Notes: generated from the sequence alone by a model not told the origin. Positions 35,667-45,302 are shown, counted from the stretch's first letter. The stretch is DNA of 64,000 nucleotides from Brachybacterium faecium DSM 4810 (GCA_000023405.1 CP001643.1:3550993-3614992), one strand, 5' to 3'. Translations and numbers: made by a program.

Positions 35667-35709
35667 CCTCCTGTGGTCTCTGCGGCCACGGTCTCTCCGT
35701 GGCAGGAGG
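35667..35709 (-). promoter_or_regulatory. S6:S18 ribosomal-protein leader element
   Basis: On the minus strand, CCTCCTG's complement pairs across the element: CAGGAGG (plus 35703-35709) with CCTCCTG (35667-35673) forms the outer helix, which includes the rpsF ribosome-binding site. Inside is a perfect hairpin GCCACGG-AGAGA-CCGTGGC, immediately followed by the CCG trinucleotide that mimics the S6:S18 site on 16S rRNA. Helix, hairpin and CCG in this order are the known S6:S18 leader motif upstream of rpsF. Confidence 0.75.
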
Positions 35710-35843
35710 GTTCATGCCACCCGCACGGGCATCGGCGATGCACGTCACGGACCGGCTCAGCCTACCGGGGCGCCGGGGCGGGGGCCAGAGGGCCGAGGGC
35801 GGGTGCGCGGCGCATCACAGGTGCGGGCCGCGCGGGCGGCGCC

Positions 35844-36047
35844 TCAGCCCTTCGACGACCGGCCCATCGCCCGTCGGACCCGGGCGTACCAGCCGCCGGT
35901 GCTGCGCGCGGTGCCGAGACCGCCGCCGCCGACCGCGCCGGCGGTGCGGCCCTGGAGCCGGGTGCCGCAGCGGTCGCAGAGCTTGCGGCCGGTGATGGAG
36001 GTGTACACCTTGCCGCGGATCTTCCTGCTGCACTGTTCGCATCGCAT
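35844..36047 (-). CDS. Small zinc-ribbon protein
   Basis: The frame gives 67 residues from ATG 36047. Two CxxC pairs, CEQC (residues 3-6) and CDRC (24-27), separated by a short beta-rich segment KVYTSITGRKL, are a classic zinc ribbon. The rest is glycine-rich and basic (RRAMGRSSKG). Such proteins bind RNA, DNA or protein; no function can be assigned. It is divergent from the permease gene and 190 bases upstream of rpsF. Confidence 0.6.
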   Translation of the reverse strand: MRCEQCSRKIRGKVYTSITGRKLCDRCGTRLQGRTAGAVGGGGLGTARSTGGWYARVRRAMGRSSKG

Positions 36048-36127
36048 GTCTCGATGGTGCCATCCGGGCCGACGACGCACGACCGATCGGTCCGATCCGC
36101 GCCCCGCCGCACCTCTAGTGTGGGCCG

Positions 36128-37429
36128 ATGACCAGCACCGATGAGGGCACTGCCCTGCGCCGCACCGTCACCACCACGGGCCTGTTCCTGTTCATCCTCG
36201 GGGATGTGCTCGGGGCCGGCGTGTACGTGCTGGCCGGGGAGATCGCCGGGATCGCGGGCGGGGCCCTGTGGGTGCCGCTCGTGGTGGCGCTCGTGCTGGC
36301 CCTGCTCACCGCCGGCTCCTATGCGGAGCTGGCCACCAAGTACCCGCGGGCCGGCGGCTCCTCCCACTACGCGACCCGCGCCTTCGGCCCCTTCGCCGGC
36401 TTCCTCGTCGGGTTCTGCATGCTCTCGGCCGGCATCGTCTCGGTGGGCACGCTCGCGCTCGGCTTCGCCGGCGACTACCTCGGAGCCTTCGTCAGCCTGC
36501 CGACGGCGCTGGTGGTGCTGGTCTTCCTCGGTCTGCTGGCGGCGCTGAACATGCGCGGCATCTCGGAGTCGCTCGGGGCGAACCGGGTGGCGACCCTCAT
36601 CGAGGTGGGCGGGCTGCTGCTGGTGATCGCGCTGGGCACGATCGTCATCGTGCGCGGCGACGGGGACCTCGGGCGGCTCACCGAGCTGGGCACCCCGGAG
36701 AACGGCCCGGTCGCGGCGGTGCTGGCGGGCACGGTCCTCGCCTTCTACTCGTACGTGGGGTTCGAGACCAGCGTGAACATCGCCGAGGAGACGAAGGATC
36801 CCTCCCGCTCCTATCCGCGGGCGCTGTTCGGGGCGCTGCTGGTCACCGGGGTGGTCTACGCCCTGATCGGCGTGGTCGCCTCCGCCGTGGTGCCGACGGA
36901 CGAGCTCGCCGGCTCCTCCGCCCCGCTCGCGCTCGTGATCGAGGCGGCGGGCATCGTGCCCCCGGTGGTGTTCAGCGTGATCGCGCTGGTCGCCGTCGCG
37001 AACGGAGCGCTGCTGACCGGGATCATGAGCTCGCGCCTCGCCTACGGGATGGCGACCGACGGTCTGCTGCCGCGCGGGCTCGCCCGGGTCCTGCCCGGGC
37101 GCCGCACGCCGTGGGTCGCGATCGTGGTGACCACGGCGCTGTCGATCCTCCTCGCCCTCACCGGCACCATCGACGTGCTCGCCGGCACCATGGTGCTGCT
37201 CCTGCTGGTCGTCTTCCTCGCGGTCAACGGGGCCGTGCTGGTGCTGCGCCGCGACCGCCCCGCGCACCCGCACTTCCGGGTGCCCCTCGTGCTGCCGATC
37301 GGGGGCCTGGTCTCGTGCGTGCTGCTGATGACCCAGGTCGAGTGGGCGGTATGGCGGCTCGGCCTGCCGTTCCTCGCGGTGGCGGCGCTGCTCGCCGGCG
37401 TCGCCGCGTGGCGGCGCCGGCGCGCCTGA
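36128..37429 (+). CDS. APC-family amino acid permease
   Basis: The 433-residue protein has about 12 membrane segments with the APC segment-1 motif LFLFILGDVLGAGVYVLAGEIAGIAGG and segment-6 region FYSYVGFETSVNIAEETKDPSRSYPRALF. It resembles the cationic or broad-range amino-acid transporters of the CAT/YfnA branch. No convincing ribosome-binding site precedes ATG 36128, which is 15 bases after CTCTAGTG, so the message may be nearly leaderless. It ends four bases from the stop of the convergent catalase gene. Confidence 0.8.
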   Translation: MTSTDEGTALRRTVTTTGLFLFILGDVLGAGVYVLAGEIAGIAGGALWVPLVVALVLALLTAGSYAELATKYPRAGGSSHYATRAFGPFAGFLVGFCMLSAGIVSVGTLALGFAGDYLGAFVSLPTALVVLVFLGLLAALNMRGISESLGANRVATLIEVGGLLLVIALGTIVIVRGDGDLGRLTELGTPENGPVAAVLAGTVLAFYSYVGFETSVNIAEETKDPSRSYPRALFGALLVTGVVYALIGVVASAVVPTDELAGSSAPLALVIEAAGIVPPVVFSVIALVAVANGALLTGIMSSRLAYGMATDGLLPRGLARVLPGRRTPWVAIVVTTALSILLALTGTIDVLAGTMVLLLLVVFLAVNGAVLVLRRDRPAHPHFRVPLVLPIGGLVSCVLLMTQVEWAVWRLGLPFLAVAALLAGVAAWRRRRA

Positions 37430-37433
37430 GCGC

Positions 37434-39626
37434 TCACGCCCGGGCGGGGAACCGCTCCCAGACCCGGTGCGCGGCCAGCAGCTCGGTGATGCCGTCCAGC
37501 ACCTCGAGGCCGTCGTCGCCGACGACGAGGCCTGCGCCGCCCGGGACGGTGCGGGCCTCGAGCGCCTCCCGGCCCGGCCCCCAGGCTCCGATCGCCTTCG
37601 CATGGTGCCAGCACTCGTCGATGAGCGTGCCTGCCCTCGGCTCCAGCCCATCGGCGCTCGAGGGGCGGGAGTCGGGGGCGAGCCGCGGAGCGCCGGCGAG
37701 CAGCAGCGCGTCGAGCTCGACGGAGGCGGCGGTGGCGAAGGTGCGGCCCACCGGCACCCCGGCCACCTCACCGCCGCGCGGCGCGATGACCACGGGTGTC
37801 ATCGACGCGGCGGCGATCGCCTCGTGCAGGTCGAGCAGACCGCTGTTGTCGGCCTCCGGATCCACGAGGATGCCGATCGTCCGCCCGTCGACGGGCCAGG
37901 CACCGCCGAGCTGGGACAGCGGGGCGCTGAAGGGGACCTGGCCGGCGGGATCCTCGGCGGCGACGGTCGACTCGGGGGCGGGCATGCCGAGCGCCTCGGC
38001 GACCCGGGCGCAGAGCCGGCCGTCGATGTTCGCCAGGCACTGCAGCTGCCGCTGGCGGATGGTGGCCTCGTAGCACTTGCCCAGCTCGAAGGAGTAGGCG
38101 TCGACGATGTGGTCCTGCTCGACCGGCGTCATGCTGCGCCAGAACAGCCGGGCCTGGCTGTAGTGGTCCTCGAAGGTGGCCGAGAGCGCCCGCTCCTTGA
38201 TCCCCTCCGGCACCCGCACCGGCAGGTCCGTCACGGCGCCGTCCTGCTCCCCGGCGGTGAACGGGCAGCCGCCGTCCAGGGAGTTCGGGCGGTAGGGCGC
38301 GACCCCGGCATGGTCGCCCTGCTGGCCGTAGCCGTCGCGGAGCATGTCGTTGACGGGGGCGTGGGCCCGGTTGATCGGCAGCTGTGCGAAGTTCGGCCCG
38401 CCCAGCCGGGTGAGCTGTGTGTCCACGTAGGAGAACAGCCGCACCTGCAGCAGCGGGTCGTCGGTGACGTCGATGCCGGGCACCAGGTGGCCGGGGTTGA
38501 AGGCCACCTGCTCGGTCTCGGCGAAGTAGTTCGAGGGGTTGCGGTCCAGGGTGAGGCGCCCGACCGGCTGCACCGGTGCGAGCTCCTCGGGCACGAACTT
38601 GGTGGGGTCCAGCAGGTCGATGCCCTCGAAGGTCTGCGCCTCGGTGTCGGGGAACACCTGGATCCCCAGCTCCCATGAGGGATGGGCGCCGGACTCGATC
38701 GCGTCGGAGAGGTCCCGGCGGTGGAAATCCGGATCCGCTCCGCCGAGGAGCTGCGCCTCCTCCCAGGTCAGGGAGTGCACCCCGAGGGCCGGCTTCCAGT
38801 GGAACTTCACCAGCGAGGTCTCCCCGGCGGCGTTGGTGAGCCGGAAGGTGTGGATGCCGAAGCCCTCCATCATCCGGTAGGAGCGGGGGATGCCGCGGTC
38901 CCCCATGAACCACAGCGTGTGGTGCTGCGCCTCGGTGTGCAGGGAGACGAAGTCCCAGAACGTGTCGTGCGCGCTCTGGGCCTGTGGGATCTCCCGGTCG
39001 GGATGCGGTTTGGCGGCGTGGACGACGTCCGGGAACTTGATGCCGTCCTGGATGAAGAACACCGGGATGTTGTTGGCGACCAGATCGAAGGTGCCCTCCT
39101 CGGTGTAGAACTTCGTGGCGAAGCCGCGGGTGTCGCGCGCGGTGTCCATCGAGCCGCGGGAGCCGACCACGGTGGAGAAGCGCGTGAACACCTCGGTGCG
39201 CCGCCCCTGGGCGAGGAACGCGGCCCGGCACACCGGCTCCGCCGTGCCGTACCCCTCGAAGACGCCGTGAGCGGCGGCGCCGCGGGCGTGCACCACACGC
39301 TCCGGGATGCGTTCGTGGTCGAAGTGGGTGATCTTCTCGCGCAGGTGATGGTCCTGCAGCAGCACCGGACCGCGGGCACCGGCCTTGAGGGAGTGGTCCG
39401 TATCGCGCAGACGCGCCCCCTGCGAGGTGGTGAGATGCGCGCCCTGCTGGGCGTTCGTGGAGCGGTCCGGGCTGGGATCCGCACCGGTGGGGGTGCGGGG
39501 CTGGACGCCCTGCTGGTCGGGCTTCGGAGGCAGCGGGCCGGTGGGGCGGGCGGGCTCCTCGAGGGAGGGCGGGGCGCTGCCGGGCCGGCCGGGCGCGGGC
39601 GTGGGGGTGTTCTTCGCGGATGTCAT
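37434..39626 (-). CDS. katE: Large-subunit (clade II) catalase, HPII type
   Basis: The 730-residue haem catalase decomposes hydrogen peroxide. ATG 39626 follows GAGGAGGAG. A flexible proline-rich N-terminus (1-80) precedes the catalase core with catalytic His113 in RVVHARGAAAHG, the Asn region of TFDLVANNIPVFFIQDG, and the proximal haem ligand Tyr400 in RLFSYVDTQ. The extra C-terminal domain of about 150 residues (GRTIGILVDPEADNSGLLDLHEAI...DALLLAGAP) is the flavodoxin/DJ-1-like module that marks clade II enzymes such as E. coli HPII. Convergent with the permease gene at four bases. Confidence 0.95.
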   Translation of the reverse strand: MTSAKNTPTPAPGRPGSAPPSLEEPARPTGPLPPKPDQQGVQPRTPTGADPSPDRSTNAQQGAHLTTSQGARLRDTDHSLKAGARGPVLLQDHHLREKITHFDHERIPERVVHARGAAAHGVFEGYGTAEPVCRAAFLAQGRRTEVFTRFSTVVGSRGSMDTARDTRGFATKFYTEEGTFDLVANNIPVFFIQDGIKFPDVVHAAKPHPDREIPQAQSAHDTFWDFVSLHTEAQHHTLWFMGDRGIPRSYRMMEGFGIHTFRLTNAAGETSLVKFHWKPALGVHSLTWEEAQLLGGADPDFHRRDLSDAIESGAHPSWELGIQVFPDTEAQTFEGIDLLDPTKFVPEELAPVQPVGRLTLDRNPSNYFAETEQVAFNPGHLVPGIDVTDDPLLQVRLFSYVDTQLTRLGGPNFAQLPINRAHAPVNDMLRDGYGQQGDHAGVAPYRPNSLDGGCPFTAGEQDGAVTDLPVRVPEGIKERALSATFEDHYSQARLFWRSMTPVEQDHIVDAYSFELGKCYEATIRQRQLQCLANIDGRLCARVAEALGMPAPESTVAAEDPAGQVPFSAPLSQLGGAWPVDGRTIGILVDPEADNSGLLDLHEAIAAASMTPVVIAPRGGEVAGVPVGRTFATAASVELDALLLAGAPRLAPDSRPSSADGLEPRAGTLIDECWHHAKAIGAWGPGREALEARTVPGGAGLVVGDDGLEVLDGITELLAAHRVWERFPARA

Positions 39627-39836
39627 GACGGGCTCCTCCTCGAGCGGCACGCACTGGTCCTGCCTGACCGCTCTCACGCTAGGCCTCGCGCGCGCCCGGC
39701 GACAGGCCCGGCAGCTCCCGCGCAGGGGAACGGGAGAGACCGAACGGTCCGTCCGCACCGCGTGATCGGTCCGTTCCGTGGCGGACCGCGTGCCAGGTGC
39801 TTACCGTGGGGACGCATCGAGGCGTGAGGAGGCGAC

Positions 39837-40901
39837 ATTGACGACCGACCCGATACCGCGGTCTGCGTGCTGGTGCTCAGCGATCCCGGGCAGTGCACCA
39901 TGCGGGCCCAGGCCGTCAAGGAGCGGTTCGAGGAGGAGCTCGCGGGGGTGTTCGGCAGTGCGACGGTGCAGGTGCGGCCCGAATTCTTCGGGGTCAGCGA
40001 CACCCACACCCTCGACTTCACCCCGATCCAGACGCTGCGCAACGACTACGAGCGGGTGGACGCGGTGCTGATCCTCACCGAGATGCCCCGCCTGTCCCAG
40101 GGGCGGCCGGAGATCGCGAAGATCTTCCCGCAGGAGGGGGCGGCGGCGCTGTCGCATCCCACGCTCGGCGTGCTCGCCGGGAAGAAGCGCCTGGTGAACC
40201 TGTTCATGTCCTGCGTGCTGCGGCTCGTGGACGGCGCTCCCGTCCAGGAGCGGGAGCGCTACGAGCTGCCCTGGAACCGATGGACGGAGCCGGAGGACGG
40301 CAACCCGGGGTACCTGCACTCGCATCCCCTCACCGGCATGCCCCGCACGGTGCTCGGCATGGTGGCGACCAACGCGCCGTGGCGCACCGTCCCGCAGCTG
40401 TCCACGGCGATGGCCGCCGCTGCGGCGGCCGGTGCCTTCGGCATCTTCTACAACTCGATCTGGCAGATGTCCGCGGCGCTGCCCACCCCGCGCCTGCTGC
40501 TCATCGGGCTGCTCGCCATCACGCTGATGGTGCTGTGGCTGCTGCTGAGCAACCGGCTCTGGGAGCGGGCGGGACACACCGCGGCCGCCGAGGTGTTCGT
40601 CTACTACAACCTCTCCACCCTGCTCACGCTGTTCCTGTGCGTGCTGGGCCTCTACCTCGCGCTGTTCGTGGTGATCCTCGCGGCGAGCCTGGTGGTGATC
40701 GACCCGGATTTCATGGCCGAGATCATGGAGGAGCCGGTGGGGTTCAGCAATTACGTGGACATCGCCTGGCTGAGCGCGGCGATGGGTGTGGTCGCGGGCG
40801 GGCTGGGCACCAGCTTCGACGAATCCACCGACCTGCGCCAGCTGACGCAGGGCCGCCGCGAGATGCAGCGCCGCCCCGACCACGGTCCGAAGCGCCGCTG
40901 A
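39837..40901 (+). CDS. Membrane protein of unknown function with an uncertain start
   Basis: The longest ordinary start is GTG 39867 (344 residues), but no ribosome-binding site precedes it. In the same frame, ATT at 39837 lies four bases after a strong GAGGAGG (39826-39832) and would add IDDRPDTAVC ahead of VLVLSDPGQCTMRAQAVKERFEEELAG, completing a first beta strand. ATT starts are rare but known. A TTG overlapping at 39838 is in another frame. The N-terminal 170 residues are soluble, then four membrane segments follow (for example LLLIGLLAITLMVLWLLL). No family is recognised. Confidence 0.6.
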   Translation: MDDRPDTAVCVLVLSDPGQCTMRAQAVKERFEEELAGVFGSATVQVRPEFFGVSDTHTLDFTPIQTLRNDYERVDAVLILTEMPRLSQGRPEIAKIFPQEGAAALSHPTLGVLAGKKRLVNLFMSCVLRLVDGAPVQERERYELPWNRWTEPEDGNPGYLHSHPLTGMPRTVLGMVATNAPWRTVPQLSTAMAAAAAAGAFGIFYNSIWQMSAALPTPRLLLIGLLAITLMVLWLLLSNRLWERAGHTAAAEVFVYYNLSTLLTLFLCVLGLYLALFVVILAASLVVIDPDFMAEIMEEPVGFSNYVDIAWLSAAMGVVAGGLGTSFDESTDLRQLTQGRREMQRRPDHGPKRR

Positions 40902-41033
40902 CCCGGGCTGGGCCGGACCGACCGGTCGCACTGTGAGGGCCCGCCGGCGCATCGCCGAGCGAGCATGGCGGTCTCCTCCCGGGACGCGTGGTCGGCGCTG
41001 GTCGCGCCGGCTCGCACCGCCCCTGCTCGAAGG

Positions 41034-43613
41034 CTAGGACCGCGGGTCGCCCTCCACCATGGGGCGGTCCGGTCGGTCCGCCGGCGGCGCGCCCGAGGCT
41101 TCGGAGTCGCTGGAGTCGTCGGACTCGCCGCCGCCCTGCTCCTCGTTCGTGTCCTCGGCGCCCTCACCCTCGTCGCTCTCGCCCTCGGGGTCCTCCGGCG
41201 GGGATTCCTCCTCGCTCGGCTCGTCGCTCGGCTCGTCCGAGGGCTCCTCGCTGTCGTCCTCGCTGGGCTCCTCCTCCGAGGGCTCCTCCTCGCTCGGCTC
41301 CTCCGAGGGCTCCTCGCTCGGCTCCTCCGAGGGCTCCTCGCTCGGCTCGTCGGAGGGTTCCTCGCTGGGCTCCTCGGAGGGCTTGGGCTCCGTGGTCGGC
41401 GGCGGGGGCGGCGGCGTGTAGCTGCGCTCGCGGGTCTCGTTGTCCAGCCGCACCTGGCCCGGGAAGTCGAGCACCTCCTTCCCCTCGAGGGAGGCGGACA
41501 TGATGTCGCCCCAGATGTCGGTGGGGTGGGAGCCGCCGGTGATGTTCTGGACCCCGCCGAAGGAGCTCAGGGTCTGCTCGGAGCCGTCCTCGCCGGGCTG
41601 GAACATGCCCACGGCGGTGACCAGCTGCGGGGTGAAGCCCACGAACCAGGCGGAGCGGAACTTCTCGGAGGTGCCGGTCTTGCCGGCCACCGGCCGGCCG
41701 TCCATGGCGGTGCGCAGGCTGCGGGCGGAGCCCTCCGTCGGCGGGCCCTGGAGCGCGACGGTCGCGTTGATGGCGACCTCCTCGTCCATCGCCCGGGTCT
41801 CCTCGGACTCGTGCTCGTAGCGGGAGGAGCCGTCGGGCCGGGTCACCGACTCCACGATGTAGGAGTCGCGGTGCATGCCGCCGGCGGCGATGGTCGCGTA
41901 GACCTCCGCCATCTCCGCGACCGTCGGCGAGGCGGAGCCCAGCACGTTCGAGGCATCGGCGGAGAGACCCGGAGTCTTCTCCGGCAGGCCGAGCTTCACG
42001 GCGGTGTCCCGGGTGCGCTCGGGGCCGATCTCGATGTTCGCCTCCGCGTAGGCGGTGTTGATCGAGTTGGTCGTGGCCTTCTGGAGGGTCACCCGGCCGT
42101 AGTCGATGTTGTTGAAGTTGTTGACCTCCCAGCCGCCGCGGAACGACTTCGGCGAGTTGCCGTCCCAGCGGGAGTCCAGCGGGAAGCCGTCCTCGAGGGC
42201 GGCGATCAGGGTGAAGGTCTTGAAGATCGAACCGGCCTGCATCCTCGACTGGGTCGCGTCGTTCTGCGCCTGGGCGACGTAGTCCGGGCCGCCGTACATC
42301 GCGCGGATCGCCCCCGTGTCGGGGTCGATCGTCACGGTGCCCACGCGGTTGTTCTCCGGGCGGTCCTCGGGCATGTCCTCGATGGCCTGGACCGTGTTCT
42401 CCTGGATCGAGGGATCCACCGTGGAGACGATCGTGAAACCGCCGGTGTTGATCTCGTCGTCGGTGAAGCCCTGCGCGACCAGCTCGCCGCGCACCTGCGC
42501 CAGCAGGTAGCCCTTCGTGCCGCCGAGGGAGTTCTCGCTCTTCGGCTCGATGGTGTCGGGGAACTCGAGGGCGTCGGCCTCCTCCGGGGTCATCTGCCCC
42601 TCGCCGACCTGCCGGGTGATCACCCGATCCCACAGGGACACGGACTTCTTGGGGCTGTTCGCCGGGTCGTAGCCGGAGGGGGCGGGGATCACCGCGACCA
42701 GCAGCGCCGCCTCGGCGTCGGTGATGTCGGCGGCGTCCTTGCCGAAGTAGGCCTGGGAGGCCTCCTGCACGCCGTACGCGCCGCGGCCGAAGTAGATGGT
42801 GTTGAGGTAGCGGGAGAGGATCTCGTCCTTGCTGATCTCCTGGTCGATCTTCAGGGCCATGATCGCTTCCTTGGCCTTGCCCACATAGGACGTCTCGGTG
42901 CCGGTGTAGTACCGCTCGACGTACTGCATGGTGATCGTCGACGCGCCCTGCCGGTCGCCGCCGCGCAGGTTGTTGACCACGGCGCGCAGGATGCCGCGCG
43001 GGGAGACGCCGCGGTTCTCGTAGAAGCTCGAGTCCTCGCTGGCCACGACGGCCTGCTTGACGCTGTCGGGGATCTCGTCCGCCGGCAGCTCGGTGCGGTT
43101 GACCTCGCTGAACTGGCCCATCTCGGTCTCGCCGTCGGCGTAGTAGACGCGGCTGGTCTGGGCGAGGGCGAAATCGGAGGGCTCGGGCACCTCGGTGTCG
43201 GTGTACAGCCACACGGCGAAGCCGAGGCCGGCGAGGACCATGAGCGCCATCGCGCCGACGATCATCCGCAGCGAGGGGATCCAGCGCCAGGGGTTCTTCG
43301 CCCCGGCGCGCGGATAGTTCAGGAAGTTCGTGGCCGCGGCCTTCTTCGCCCGGCCCTTCCCGCCCGCGGCGGCCGCGCCGACGCCCGCGTGGCGGGCGTT
43401 CACCGAGGTGCGGCTGCTGGGCCGCTTCGCGGCGCCGGCCGCGGGGGCGGCCCGGCCGGTGCGGCTGGTGCCCTTCGGGGCGGACGAGGCGGAGGACTTC
43501 GCGCCGGAGGCGCGGCGCACCCCGGCGGCGCGCCGAGCACCGCCGTTCGTCGATGAGGTCGATCGGGAGGATCGATCCGACGAGCCGCGGGACGAGCGTC
43601 GTGAATCGCTCAT
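41034..43613 (-). CDS. Bifunctional penicillin-binding protein 1A-type with long acidic tail
   Basis: The 859-residue class A PBP builds and cross-links peptidoglycan. A basic N-terminus (about 1-115) and one membrane segment (MIVGAMALMVLAGLGFAVWLY) lead to the GT51 glycosyltransferase domain (VVASEDSSFYENRGVSPRGILRA, STITMQYVERYY) and the transpeptidase domain with SxxK in GSIFKTFT (about residue 463), SxN in NSINTAYA and KTG in AGKTGTSEKF. The last 120 residues are a low-complexity tail of SEEP/SDEP units. ATG 43613 follows CAGGAG. It is convergent with the membrane-protein gene. Confidence 0.93.
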   Translation of the reverse strand: MSDSRRSSRGSSDRSSRSTSSTNGGARRAAGVRRASGAKSSASSAPKGTSRTGRAAPAAGAAKRPSSRTSVNARHAGVGAAAAGGKGRAKKAAATNFLNYPRAGAKNPWRWIPSLRMIVGAMALMVLAGLGFAVWLYTDTEVPEPSDFALAQTSRVYYADGETEMGQFSEVNRTELPADEIPDSVKQAVVASEDSSFYENRGVSPRGILRAVVNNLRGGDRQGASTITMQYVERYYTGTETSYVGKAKEAIMALKIDQEISKDEILSRYLNTIYFGRGAYGVQEASQAYFGKDAADITDAEAALLVAVIPAPSGYDPANSPKKSVSLWDRVITRQVGEGQMTPEEADALEFPDTIEPKSENSLGGTKGYLLAQVRGELVAQGFTDDEINTGGFTIVSTVDPSIQENTVQAIEDMPEDRPENNRVGTVTIDPDTGAIRAMYGGPDYVAQAQNDATQSRMQAGSIFKTFTLIAALEDGFPLDSRWDGNSPKSFRGGWEVNNFNNIDYGRVTLQKATTNSINTAYAEANIEIGPERTRDTAVKLGLPEKTPGLSADASNVLGSASPTVAEMAEVYATIAAGGMHRDSYIVESVTRPDGSSRYEHESEETRAMDEEVAINATVALQGPPTEGSARSLRTAMDGRPVAGKTGTSEKFRSAWFVGFTPQLVTAVGMFQPGEDGSEQTLSSFGGVQNITGGSHPTDIWGDIMSASLEGKEVLDFPGQVRLDNETRERSYTPPPPPPTTEPKPSEEPSEEPSDEPSEEPSEEPSEEPSEEPSEEEPSEEEPSEDDSEEPSDEPSDEPSEEESPPEDPEGESDEGEGAEDTNEEQGGGESDDSSDSEASGAPPADRPDRPMVEGDPRS
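41098..41400 (-). repeat. SEEP-type repeat tract in the PBP tail
   Basis: Near-identical 12-base units (CTCGGCTCCTCC and variants on the plus strand) encode repeated Ser-Glu-Glu-Pro in the PBP1A C-terminus. The units are multiples of three, so expansion or loss stays in frame. The tail is acidic and outside the cell. Confidence 0.8.
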
Positions 43614-43814
43614 GGCTGCTCCTGGTCCTTCGGGGGCACGGACGGGTCCGGGCGCGATGCGGCGTGGAGCCGCAGGGCGCTCAGCCACTCAGTATGAGCA
43701 TGCCCGGGCGCCGGACGGAACGACCTGGCGGTGAAGCACACAGGGTGTGCACGTCCGGTGCGGCGCCGCTCACACCGTGTCGCGCCGTGTGCACAGGACC
43801 GTCACATCGGGCCC

Positions 43815-45302
43815 TCAGCGCTCCTGGCGGGCATCCCACCAGGCGTGCAGCTCCTCGATCGCGCGCTCCTCGCCGAGGGGGCCGTGCTCCATCCGCAGCT
43901 CGAGCAGGTGCTTGTACGCCTCGCCGACGGTCCGACCGGGCGGCAGGTCGAGGACCTCCATGATCCGGTTGCCGTCCAGGTCAGGGCGGATCCTGCCGAT
44001 CTCCTCCTGCTCCGCGAGGTGGTCGATGCGGGCCTCGAGCTCATCGTAGGCGCGGGCGAGGGTGCGGGCCTTGCGGCGGTTGCGGGTGGTGACGTCCGCG
44101 CGGGTGAGGCGGTGCAGGTGCTGGAGCAGGTCGCCGGCGTCGGTGACATAGCGGCGCACCGCGGAATCGGTCCACGGGGAGTCGACGTAGCCGTGGAAGC
44201 GCAGGTGCAGCTCCACCAGGCGGGCCACCTTCTTGGTGGTGTCCTTGTCGAAGGTCAGCGCCTTCATCCGCCGGGTGGTCATCTTCGCGCCCACCGTCTC
44301 GTGGAAGCGGAAGGTGACCACGCCGCCCTCCTCGAAGCGCCGGGTGGCGGGCTTGCCCACGTCGTGCATCAGGGCCGCGAGGCGCAGCACGAGGTCCGGC
44401 CCCTCGCAGGGGCCGCCGGAACCGGCCGGGCTCTCGAGGTCGATCGCCTGGTCGAGCACGGTGAGGGTGTGCTGGTAGACGTCCTTGTGGTGGTGGTGCT
44501 CGTCGATCTCCAGCTGCAGCGCCGGCAGCTCGGGCAGCACGTGCGCGGCCAGCCCCAGCTCCGTCATCAGCTCGAGCCCGCCGCGCGGGTGGGCGCCCAG
44601 CATCAGCTTCACCAGCTCCTCGCGCACCCGCTCCGCGGAGACGATGGTGATCCGCTCGGCGAGCTCCTCGACCGCATCGGCCGTGGCGTCCTCGATCCGG
44701 AAGCCGAGCTGCGCCACGAAGCGCACCGCGCGCATCATCCGCAGCGGATCGTCGCTGAAGGACTGCCCGGGGGCGACGGGGGTGCGCAGCAGCGTGCGCG
44801 CCAGGTCGCCCAGGCCGTCGAAGGGGTCCACGAACTCGAGCGAGGGCAGGCGCACCGCCATCGCGTTGACGGTGAAGTCGCGCCGCGAGAGATCGCCGAC
44901 GAGCGTGTCGCCGTACTCCACCTGCGGTTTGCGGCTGGAGGGGTCGTAGGACTCGGTGCGATAGGTGGTGATCTCGACCTTCACCCCGTCGCGCACCCCG
45001 CCCAGCGTGCCGAAGTCGCGGCCCATGTCCCAGATCGCCCCGTCGTGCGTCCACTCGCGCAGGATCGTCTCGGTCTGCTCGGGGCGGGCGGAGGTGGTGA
45101 AGTCCAGGTCGGCGCTCGAACGGCCCAGCACCGCGTCCCGCACCGGTCCGCCGACGAGGGCCAGCTCGTGGCCGGCGGCCGCGAACAGGCGACCCAGCTC
45201 GTGGATCTCCGGCGGCAGGGCCTCGAACATCGAGGCCGCGCGGCGGCGAGCGGTCTCGAGCCGCTCGGCGGTGGCGGTGGTCTCGTCCACGGGATCGGTC
45301 AC
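43815..45302 (-). CDS. cca: CCA tRNA nucleotidyltransferase
   Basis: The 495-residue enzyme adds or repairs the 3' CCA of tRNAs, consistent with the tRNA-Leu here lacking an encoded CCA. The class II nucleotidyltransferase core shows LVGGPVRDAVLGRSSADLDFTT (metal-binding DxD), RRDFTVNAMA and DDPLRMMRAVRFVAQLGF; an HD domain follows (LRLAALMHDVGKPATR). GTG 45302 is preferred, with AGGA-rich sequence before it; ATG 45344 is possible. It is the counterpart of the pcnA-annotated gene at this position near the mycobacterial origin, and divergent from the DUF6049 gene. Confidence 0.93.
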   Translation of the reverse strand: MTDPVDETTATAERLETARRRAASMFEALPPEIHELGRLFAAAGHELALVGGPVRDAVLGRSSADLDFTTSARPEQTETILREWTHDGAIWDMGRDFGTLGGVRDGVKVEITTYRTESYDPSSRKPQVEYGDTLVGDLSRRDFTVNAMAVRLPSLEFVDPFDGLGDLARTLLRTPVAPGQSFSDDPLRMMRAVRFVAQLGFRIEDATADAVEELAERITIVSAERVREELVKLMLGAHPRGGLELMTELGLAAHVLPELPALQLEIDEHHHHKDVYQHTLTVLDQAIDLESPAGSGGPCEGPDLVLRLAALMHDVGKPATRRFEEGGVVTFRFHETVGAKMTTRRMKALTFDKDTTKKVARLVELHLRFHGYVDSPWTDSAVRRYVTDAGDLLQHLHRLTRADVTTRNRRKARTLARAYDELEARIDHLAEQEEIGRIRPDLDGNRIMEVLDLPPGRTVGEAYKHLLELRMEHGPLGEERAIEELHAWWDARQER

